In this document: piece after piece, positions 1 to 5,442 of the stretch
Numbering within the stretch: the first letter of the stretch is position 1
How the letters are laid out: each line of letters begins with the position of its first letter
Source: Proteobacteria bacterium UBA7420
Lineage (GTDB): Bacteria > Pseudomonadota > Gammaproteobacteria > Magnimaribacterales > D2472
Direction: 5' to 3'
Length of the DNA: 14,168 nt
Assembly (NCBI GenBank): GCA_002469975.1
Contig: DKMG01000054.1
Span: 1-14,168, forward strand
Program-made: the position numbers and the translations under genes
The notes under the pieces: model-generated
Seen by the model: only the letters and a program-made list of their open reading frames with translations
What the model was told of the DNA's origin: nothing
Database searches by the model: none

Positions 1-459
1 TTCATCTTTGACATTCGGGCTAACAAAGCGAGATACGTCTCCACCAAGCTTAGCAATTTCTTTGACTAAGCTAGAGGAAACATATATCAGAGTGTCCTTG
101 GGGGTAAAGAAAATACTCTCAATGTCTGGTGCAAGACTGCGATTCATGGTGGCAAGCTGAAATTCATACTCAAAGTCTGCAACAGCTCTTAATCCTCTGA
201 TAATTGCGATAGCATTATTCTCTCTTGCGAGATCAACTGTTAGCTTACTGGCATATCCTATGACCTCAATCTTTGCATTATCTTTGAAAATTTCTTGAGC
301 TAAGTCAATTCTTTCAGCAACAGTAAAGAGTGGGTTTTTGGACTTACTCTCAGCAACACTGACTATCACTTTATCAAATAGAGCGCACGCTCGCTCAGTA
401 ATATCTATGTGGCCAAAAGTAATGGGATCAAACGAGCCAGGGTAGATTGCTATTTTCAT
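1..459 (-). CDS. coaD: Phosphopantetheine adenylyltransferase (CoaD), 3' end cut by window edge
   Basis: CoaD transfers AMP from ATP to 4'-phosphopantetheine to give dephospho-CoA, the penultimate step of coenzyme A synthesis, in the cytoplasm. The reading frame is open from the ATG at 459 down to base 1, giving 153 residues. The nucleotidyltransferase signature is at residues 6-17 (YPGSFDPITFGH, containing the TxGH-type motif). The family block RGLRAVADFEYE lies at about 88-99, and the SSSLVKE block at about 128-134. Members are about 160 aa long, so only a handful of C-terminal residues are missing. No Shine-Dalgarno sequence precedes the ATG. A sigma70-like promoter placed so that transcription would begin at the ATG suggests a leaderless mRNA (inference). 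The neighbouring small ORF is divergent. The identification is secure from the motifs. Confidence 0.96.
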   Translation of the reverse strand, partial: MKIAIYPGSFDPITFGHIDITERACALFDKVIVSVAESKSKNPLFTVAERIDLAQEIFKDNAKIEVIGYASKLTVDLARENNAIAIIRGLRAVADFEYEFQLATMNRSLAPDIESIFFTPKDTLIYVSSSLVKEIAKLGGDVSRFVSPNVKDE

Positions 460-465
460 CAATGA

Positions 466-493
466 ATCATACTAAATATTTATGGTTCATCAA
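466..493 (-). promoter_or_regulatory. Candidate coaD promoter, possibly leaderless
   Basis: Read on the minus strand, TTGATG (488-493) and TATGAT (466-471) are separated by 16 nt and resemble -35 and -10 boxes. Only six bases lie between the -10 box and the coaD ATG, so transcription would start at or next to the start codon. The lack of any Shine-Dalgarno sequence fits this. In AT-rich DNA such matches also arise by chance. Confidence 0.33.
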
Positions 494-542
494 AATATTC
501 CTTAGATTAGGTAAACTGTATCAATATTTAGAAAAAGAGATT

Positions 543-707
543 ATGAGTAAAGATAAGCTGGATAATGACAAAAAGGAGCTTCCATCCGCTAGTGATGATG
601 CAGCTGATGTGATGTCCAAATACATTAAAAAAAGAGAAAAGATTGACTTGAGAGATCAAAAATTTAAGTTCCCACCAATAGATTATGAAAAACCTCCACA
701 TTTCTAA
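543..707 (+). CDS. Small charged protein of unknown function (54 aa)
   Basis: I do not recognise this protein. From the ATG at 543 it encodes 54 residues, rich in Lys and Asp, with no membrane segment or signal peptide. The C-terminus is proline/aromatic rich (KFPPIDYEKPPHF). The frame stays open further upstream to 447, but that extension would run into the coaD start and reads as AT-rich intergenic DNA, so the MSKDK start is preferred. A purine-rich AAAAAGAGA just before this ATG may serve as a weak ribosome site. The gene is divergent from coaD and is followed after about 22 bases by a strong bidirectional terminator, which supports its being a transcribed unit. Its function is unknown and chance coding is possible but less likely. 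Confidence 0.6.
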   Translation: MSKDKLDNDKKELPSASDDAADVMSKYIKKREKIDLRDQKFKFPPIDYEKPPHF

Positions 708-729
708 ACTACTTATTATTTGTGGATCC

Positions 730-758
730 AAAAAAAGGGCTCAAATGAGCCCTTTTTT
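730..758. terminator. Bidirectional intrinsic terminator
   Basis: The stem GGGCTC (737-742) pairs with GAGCCC (747-752) around an AAAT loop. Seven A's on the left and six T's on the right extend the pairing and give a U-tract on either strand. It sits between the 3' ends of the small plus-strand gene and the minus-strand katG, so it can end both transcripts. Confidence 0.9.
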
Positions 759-780
759 AAAATAAGCCTAAGCTAGTTCA

Positions 781-2913
781 TCAGACAAGATCGTTATTCA
801 TCACTTTATTCCATGCGGAAACAAAGTCGTTGGTGAATTTATCGTGCGCATCGTTGCTGGCGTATACCTCTGCTAGAGCTCTCAGTTGAGAGTTAGAACC
901 GAATGCAAGATCAACTCTTGAAGCAGTCCTCATTTTCTCACCAGAGACACGATCTATGCCCTCAAATGATTTCCCATCACTGGTAGGTTTCCACTGCACA
1001 GACATATCAAGGAGTGTTACAAAATAACCATTGGTTAATTTATCTGAATCATCAGTAAAAATACCATGGTCACCATTGCTAATTCCGAGAGATCTCATGC
1101 CGCCCAAAAGGACAGTCATTTCAGGAGCGGTGAGGCCTAAGAGTTGCGCCTTATCAAGCATCATTTCTTCAGCAGGCATAGTGGATGAAGCCTTTTGGAA
1201 GTTTCTAAAGCCATCAGCAATAGGTTCCAATACCTCAAAGGATTCCACATCTGTTTGCTCTTGAGATGCATCGCCTCTTCCTGGAGTAAAGTCCACAGTT
1301 ATACCAGACGCTTTTTCAATACCAACATTTCCAGCCAGTACGATGACATCAGCTATGGAGGCACCTGAGTCTGAGGCAATGCTTTCATAAACAGCTAGAA
1401 CTCGGGTTAATTGCTCTGGCTTATTGGCTTCCCAATCTTTTTGTGGAGCTAAACGAATCCTCGCACCATTAGCACCACCCCTCATATCGGAGCCTCTAAA
1501 AGTAGACGCGCTAGCCCAAGCAGTTTCAACCATTTCTTGGATAGTTAAGCCACTTTCTGCGATCTTAGATTTCACGGCTCTGACATCATAGCCAGCATTG
1601 CCGGCAGGAACAGGATCTTGCCAAATTAACTCCTCTGAAGGAACTTCTGGTCCAAGATATTTGCCAATAGGCCCCATGTCTCTATGCAATAACTTAAACC
1701 AAGCTCTCGCAAATGCATCTGCGAATTCTTCTGGATTTTCATGAAAACGTTTTGAGATTTTGTTATAAATTGGATCTTCACGAAGAGCCATATCAGCTGT
1801 TGTCATCATGGTTGGAACTTTCACTGATGCGTCTTCAGCATCAGGCGCAAGATCCTCTTCCTTGGGATCAATCGCATGCCAAACAATAGCGCCAGCAGGC
1901 GTTGTTACTTGCTTCCATTCATAACCAAATAATAGATCGAAATATCCATTATCCCATTGTGTGGGATTGGCAGTCCAAGCTCCCTCAAAACCACTGGTAA
2001 TAGTGTCACTGCCTTTTCCTGAAGCATGAGTGCTTGTCCACCCGAAGCCCATTTCTTGTAGCTCTGCACCTTCTGGCTCTGTTCCTACATTGCTGTCAGG
2101 ACCAGCCCCATGGCCTTTACCAAAAGTATGTCCGCCAGCAACAAGAGCAACTGTTTCTTCGTCGTTCATTGCCATGCGGCCAAATGTTTCTCTAATATCA
2201 ATTGCGCTAGCGAGGGGATTTGGATCTCCATCAGGGCCTTGAGGGTTGACATAAATTAAACCCATCTGCACTGCACCAAGAGGATTGGCTAGATCTCTTT
2301 CTCCAGAGTATCTTTCATTTGTTAACCACTCTTTTTCGGCGCCCCAATTAATGTCTTCCTCAGGAGCCCAGATATCTGCTCTACCGCCCCCAAAGCCAAA
2401 TGTTTTGCCGCCCATAGATTCAATTGCGACATTTCCAGCGAGGATCAATAGATCAGCCCAGCTAATTTGCTTGCCATATTTCTGTTTGATCGGCCACAGC
2501 AATCTTCTAGCTTTGTCTAGATTACCATTATCTGGCCAGCTGTTAAGAGGAGCAAATCGTTGCGCACCTGTACCTCCACCCCCTCTTCCATCACCAGTTC
2601 TATATGTGCCAGCAGCATGCCAAGTCATCCTTATAAAAAATGGTCCATAGTGCCCATAGTCTGCAGGCCACCATTCTTGTGAGTCTGTCATTAAGTCATT
2701 AAGATCTTGCTTTAATGCTTGATAATCAAGCTTCTTAAACTCCTCAGCGTAATCAAAACCCTTGCCCATTGGATCACTTTTTTGATCGTGCTGATGCAGG
2801 ATATTTAGATTTAATTGATTGGGCCACCAATCTTTGTTCGATGTTCCAGAAGAGCTATTGCTCGATAGACTTCCATGCATTACGGGACATTTGCCTTCAG
2901 TTTCATTATTCAC
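781..2913 (-). CDS. katG: Catalase-peroxidase KatG
   Basis: KatG is a haem enzyme that dismutates H2O2 (catalase) and also acts as a peroxidase. At 710 aa it has the usual two-domain, gene-duplicated length. The N-terminal active half shows distal Arg95, Trp98 and His99 (RMTWHAAG), Tyr221 (LIYVNPQGPDG) and Met247 (MAMNDEET). With Trp98, Tyr221 and Met247 would form the Met-Tyr-Trp covalent adduct needed for catalase activity. The proximal ligand is His262 (GGHTFGKGHGAG), with Trp313 and Asp374 in the proximal triad. Residues from about 410 form the haem-free C-terminal copy. No signal peptide is seen, so it is probably cytoplasmic. Translation starts at GTG (2911-2913) behind a near-ideal AGGAGG nine bases upstream. 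The start of the protein (KCPVMHG, then NKDWWPNQLNL) matches the family. It is divergent from oxyR, which suggests OxyR control. Confidence 0.98.
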   Translation of the reverse strand: MNNETEGKCPVMHGSLSSNSSSGTSNKDWWPNQLNLNILHQHDQKSDPMGKGFDYAEEFKKLDYQALKQDLNDLMTDSQEWWPADYGHYGPFFIRMTWHAAGTYRTGDGRGGGGTGAQRFAPLNSWPDNGNLDKARRLLWPIKQKYGKQISWADLLILAGNVAIESMGGKTFGFGGGRADIWAPEEDINWGAEKEWLTNERYSGERDLANPLGAVQMGLIYVNPQGPDGDPNPLASAIDIRETFGRMAMNDEETVALVAGGHTFGKGHGAGPDSNVGTEPEGAELQEMGFGWTSTHASGKGSDTITSGFEGAWTANPTQWDNGYFDLLFGYEWKQVTTPAGAIVWHAIDPKEEDLAPDAEDASVKVPTMMTTADMALREDPIYNKISKRFHENPEEFADAFARAWFKLLHRDMGPIGKYLGPEVPSEELIWQDPVPAGNAGYDVRAVKSKIAESGLTIQEMVETAWASASTFRGSDMRGGANGARIRLAPQKDWEANKPEQLTRVLAVYESIASDSGASIADVIVLAGNVGIEKASGITVDFTPGRGDASQEQTDVESFEVLEPIADGFRNFQKASSTMPAEEMMLDKAQLLGLTAPEMTVLLGGMRSLGISNGDHGIFTDDSDKLTNGYFVTLLDMSVQWKPTSDGKSFEGIDRVSGEKMRTASRVDLAFGSNSQLRALAEVYASNDAHDKFTNDFVSAWNKVMNNDLV

Positions 2914-2922
2914 AGTAATTTA

Positions 2923-2928
2923 CCTCCT
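2923..2928 (-). promoter_or_regulatory. Strong Shine-Dalgarno fixing the katG GTG start
   Basis: AGGAGG on the minus strand lies nine bases upstream of GTG at 2913. It is the best ribosome-binding site in the window and decides the non-ATG start over the internal ATG at codon 12. Confidence 0.85.
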
Positions 2929-2954
2929 AAATAAAATTCAATATAAAAATTATT

Positions 2955-2975
2955 CGATGCATACAAAATGCTTCG
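2955..2975. promoter_or_regulatory. Imperfect inverted repeat upstream of katG
   Basis: CGATGCAT (2955-2962) and ATGCTTCG (2968-2975) are complementary in 7 of 8 positions around a 5-nt spacer. The repeat lies 42 bases upstream of the katG start codon, within or near its expected promoter, so it could be an operator. The arms are short and no binding protein can be named from sequence. Confidence 0.3.
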
Positions 2976-2991
2976 TAAAATCAGTTTATAG

Positions 2992-3023
2992 TTTTTATAT
3001 GTATTGGTAAATACATATAAAAA
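2992..3023. repeat. Perfect 14-bp inverted repeat in katG-oxyR control region
   Basis: TTTTTATATGTATT (2992-3005) is the exact reverse complement of AATACATATAAAAA (3010-3023), with spacer GGTA. It lies 23 bases before the oxyR ATG and about 79 bases from the katG start, between the two promoters. It may be a protein-binding operator, for example for OxyR autoregulation. An ATAG-type OxyR half-site look-alike (2988-2998) touches its left arm. It could instead be a leader hairpin of oxyR mRNA. The symmetry is certain, the function inferred. Confidence 0.55.
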
Positions 3024-3046
3024 GGATGTTATATTCGATTTAATAA

Positions 3047-3955
3047 ATGATAACACTAAAGCAAATTGACTACGCCTTGGCAGTGGCAAAGATGCTGCAT
3101 TTTAAAAAAGCTGCAGAAGCATGTTTTGTATCACCATCAACCCTAAGTAATGCAATTACTGAAATGGAGAAACATTTAGGGTTTCAGGTATTTGAAAGAG
3201 ATAACAAAAAAGTATTTGTTACCGCATTGGGAATAGATTTTTTAGAAAAAGCTCAATCTATTCAGTTACAGGTACTAGATATTCAGCAATTAACAGCAAG
3301 TCAATCTGAGCCTTTAGGCAAAGCGCTCTCAATTGGTATTATCCCCACGATCAGTCCTTATTTTTTACCTATTGTTCTACCTAAAATAAAAAATGATTTT
3401 CCTGGATTAAGTTTAAGAATAGAAGAGGGACAATCTAATGTGCTTGTAGATAAGGTAAAAAATGGTGAGTTAGATATGGCAATACTCGCTCTGCCATATA
3501 ATCTGGAAGGATTAATTTCTTTAAAATTCTGGGAAGAAGATTTCTATTGGATTGCACATCAAGAAAATAAGCATGCTGGCAAAAAAGAAATAAAGGCAAC
3601 GCAACTGGAACACTCCGAGTTGATGCTACTGGAAGATGGGCATTGTCTAAAAGATCACATTTTAGACGCATGCAAGATTTCTTCACCTTCTAAGCATGTT
3701 GTCAAAGCATCGAGCTTGGCTACTTTGGTTCAACTGGTTCAAGGAAATATGGGCACCACCTTGGTGCCTCATATGGCGTTAGCGCAACTACTAAGCTCTA
3801 ATAAAGACTTGCTAAGATTGCACTTAAATGAACCTGGTCCTCATAGAGAAATTGCGCTGATTATGAGGCCAACATATTCTGGCATGAAGGGAGCTGAACT
3901 GCTTAAGGACTTATTCCAGAAAGCTTTAAAGCAAAACTTTCAGTCGCGCCTTTAA
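3047..3955 (+). CDS. oxyR: Hydrogen-peroxide-sensing LysR-type regulator OxyR
   Basis: OxyR is a LysR-family transcription factor activated by H2O2 through a disulfide between two cysteines. The protein has 302 residues, the normal length. A winged helix-turn-helix lies in about residues 1-60 (core AAEACFVSPSTLSNAITEME, 22-41). It is followed by a linker helix and a periplasmic-binding-protein-like sensor domain from about 91. Cys200 and Cys209 in the block LEDGHCLKDHILDAC match the redox pair of E. coli OxyR (199/208), including the spacing of nine. This separates it from generic LysR regulators. The N-terminus aligns without a gap to OxyR, so the ATG at 3047 is chosen. The nearest AGGA is about 20 bases upstream, too far to be a good Shine-Dalgarno. 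It is divergent from katG, its expected target. Its 3' end lies only seven bases from the convergent SnoaL-like gene. Confidence 0.95.
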   Translation: MITLKQIDYALAVAKMLHFKKAAEACFVSPSTLSNAITEMEKHLGFQVFERDNKKVFVTALGIDFLEKAQSIQLQVLDIQQLTASQSEPLGKALSIGIIPTISPYFLPIVLPKIKNDFPGLSLRIEEGQSNVLVDKVKNGELDMAILALPYNLEGLISLKFWEEDFYWIAHQENKHAGKKEIKATQLEHSELMLLEDGHCLKDHILDACKISSPSKHVVKASSLATLVQLVQGNMGTTLVPHMALAQLLSSNKDLLRLHLNEPGPHREIALIMRPTYSGMKGAELLKDLFQKALKQNFQSRL

Positions 3956-3962
3956 GGCTATT

Positions 3963-4367
3963 TTAGTCTAATGGTTCTGTTTTCTGCCACTGGAGATTAA
4001 AGCGTCTCTTTGCAAATTTTGCTTCACTCCCCCTTACTTCAATTGTGTCATCGTAGATAATGCCCATGTCTAATTTTTTGGATTGGTTATTTTCTTCAAA
4101 AATATGACTCGCAATACAGTATGTCTGGCCCACATATATTTGCTCGCTCCAGCCACCTTCAATATTACCAATAAAGTGCATAGTTTTTTCATATGCACCA
4201 AGGTTTTGCTCAACCGCGCCCATAAAAATATCTAACCCGTTTAATTCATATGGGCCTGTTAAAGAGAAGTCATCCCACATGATGCTTGGTAGATCAGAAA
4301 AGTTTTTTGCATCCAGTATGGACGCATATTTATAGATGATTTGAGTTGGCAGATCTTGGTGATTCAT
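3963..4367 (-). CDS. SnoaL/NTF2-like small protein
   Basis: This is a 134-aa protein of the NTF2-like superfamily (SnoaL-like type). These form cone-shaped alpha+beta barrels that act as small hydrolases, isomerases, dehydratases or ligand-binding partners. The family pattern is visible: an N-terminal helix with YKYASILDAKNFSDLPSI (about 12-29), then the first acidic WDDFSLTGPY strand, GLDIFMGAVEQN, and a central MHFIGNIEGG segment containing a His. The C-terminal strands are VGQTYCIASHIFEE and AKFAKRRFNLQW. No signal peptide is seen. Its ATG overlaps the stop codon of the upstream LLM oxidoreductase by one base (TAATG), which indicates translational coupling and a shared role. The exact reaction cannot be read. 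The superfamily call is good, the subfamily uncertain. Confidence 0.8.
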   Translation of the reverse strand: MNHQDLPTQIIYKYASILDAKNFSDLPSIMWDDFSLTGPYELNGLDIFMGAVEQNLGAYEKTMHFIGNIEGGWSEQIYVGQTYCIASHIFEENNQSKKLDMGIIYDDTIEVRGSEAKFAKRRFNLQWQKTEPLD

Positions 4368-5254
4368 TATTTTTTTATCTCCGCAATAGATTCCAATACT
4401 TCACGCAAATGCTCAGGCGACTGAGCAAAATTAATTGGGAAAACCTCTATCTCCTCTAATCCTGCATCCATTGATTTTTCTAACTCTTTTAAAGTTAGGT
4501 CGACACTAGGGATTCCATTTGAATCAAGACATGTAGGTAACTGACCCCTAATTCTTGGTGAGTCTGTTCGACCCTCGTCTTTAAATGCTTGGTCCAATAT
4601 TATCTTTCCTTCTGAGATAAACTCTCTACTAGTTTTAATGGGAATCCATCCATGACCAACTTTTGCAATTTTTTGAGCGTTTGATTCTGTCATCTTCACA
4701 CCAAATAGCAAAGGTAGATCTCTACCTTGAGCTGGTGTTGGTTGGCACCATATATTATTAAACGTAAACATCTCTCCCTGATGTGAGATTGGACCACCCT
4801 CCCATAATGATTGGCAGATCGCTAAGGTCTCCCAAAAAATTTTTGTGCGATTCTCAAAAGCAATGCCAGACGCCTCATACTCTTCTTGCTGCCAACCCAA
4901 CCCAACACCTAGTTCCAACCGTCCATTGGAAATAGCATCAAGACTGGCAGCTGTTTTAGCTAAGAGAGCTGGGCTTCTTAGCGGAGCAATAAGAATAGCT
5001 GTAGCTAAATTAATAGAGGTTGTATTCGCGGCAATCATAGTTAAAAGAGTTAAAGGTTCATACCATGGTGCATCTGATGGCATTGGAAATTGCCCGAAAG
5101 GATACTTATGAAGATTCTTTCCCATAACCACATGATCTGTAACGCTAACAGCATCAAAACCCAGCTCCTCTCCCATTTGAGCTATTTCAATATAAGATTT
5201 CACGTCACCGCCGTAAAAATTTTCTAGACCGAATAAACCTAAGACTAATTTCAT
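4367..5254 (-). CDS. LLM-class flavin/F420-dependent oxidoreductase
   Basis: The protein is a luciferase-like monooxygenase-fold TIM-barrel enzyme of 295 aa. Such enzymes use FMN or coenzyme F420 to oxidise or reduce small organic substrates. Family landmarks include GEELGFDAVSVTDHVV (28-43), the WYEPLTLLTMIAANT strand-helix (64-78) and LRSPALLAKTAASLD (92-106). The signature GRLELGVGLGW with a following QEEYEASG spans 111-130. It resembles the TIGR03619-type F420-dependent group, but whether this organism makes F420 cannot be seen here. The start is supported by AGGAAGAG a few bases before the ATG. It is the first gene of a two-gene unit, overlapping the SnoaL-like gene by one base, and is divergent from the glycoside hydrolase. 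Confidence 0.88.
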   Translation of the reverse strand: MKLVLGLFGLENFYGGDVKSYIEIAQMGEELGFDAVSVTDHVVMGKNLHKYPFGQFPMPSDAPWYEPLTLLTMIAANTTSINLATAILIAPLRSPALLAKTAASLDAISNGRLELGVGLGWQQEEYEASGIAFENRTKIFWETLAICQSLWEGGPISHQGEMFTFNNIWCQPTPAQGRDLPLLFGVKMTESNAQKIAKVGHGWIPIKTSREFISEGKIILDQAFKDEGRTDSPRIRGQLPTCLDSNGIPSVDLTLKELEKSMDAGLEEIEVFPINFAQSPEHLREVLESIAEIKK

Positions 5255-5280
5255 TGCTCTTCCTTTGTTGCGCTGAAGTC

Positions 5281-5310
5281 ATTGTACAAATATTTTGTTG
5301 CAATGTGCCA
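5281..5310 (-). promoter_or_regulatory. Candidate promoter of the LLM-SnoaL pair
   Basis: On the minus strand, TGGCAC (5305-5310) and TACAAT (5281-5286) are 18 nt apart, with the -10 box 26 bases before the LLM start codon. The geometry suits a sigma70 promoter, but the -35 box is poor. It lies in the 175-bp gap shared with the divergent hydrolase gene. I see no clear operator in that gap. Confidence 0.25.
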
Positions 5311-5391
5311 GCTGACGCAGATCCAAAATTTTTTCTGCAGGAGTAATAACGGAGGTGCAATTGTAAGAAATAATAAATTCTAGGGATATAA

Positions 5392-5442
5392 ATGCGTGCT
5401 TTTATAGTGAAAGTAATTAAAATTAACCTATGTCAGGTATAG
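5392..5442 (+). other. Possible 16-codon leader ORF overlapping the hydrolase start
   Basis: An ATG at 5392, five bases after AGGGA, opens a 16-codon ORF in another frame. It ends with TAG at 5440-5442, ten bases beyond the start codon of the glycoside hydrolase. The hydrolase itself has no good Shine-Dalgarno, so terminating ribosomes could re-initiate there. Such short ORFs also occur by chance in AT-rich DNA. Confidence 0.22.

Noticed and set aside
447..542. Upstream extension of the 54-aa small protein from an ATG at 447
   Set aside because: It would overlap the coaD start codon. The added residues look like translated AT-rich spacer, and a more plausible ATG exists at 543.
2285..2650. 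121-codon open frame antisense to katG
   Set aside because: It is a shadow of the conserved katG coding sequence, with no recognisable domain or ribosome site.
3946..3956. GCCTTTAAGGC palindrome at the oxyR 3' end as a terminator
   Set aside because: The arms leave only a tight loop and a 3-bp usable stem, and no T-run follows directly. It is not a convincing intrinsic terminator.
5351..5366. GGAGGTG ribosome-site-like sequence in the LLM-GH3 gap
   Set aside because: The only nearby start codon is a TTG followed at once by TAA, so no protein is made from it.
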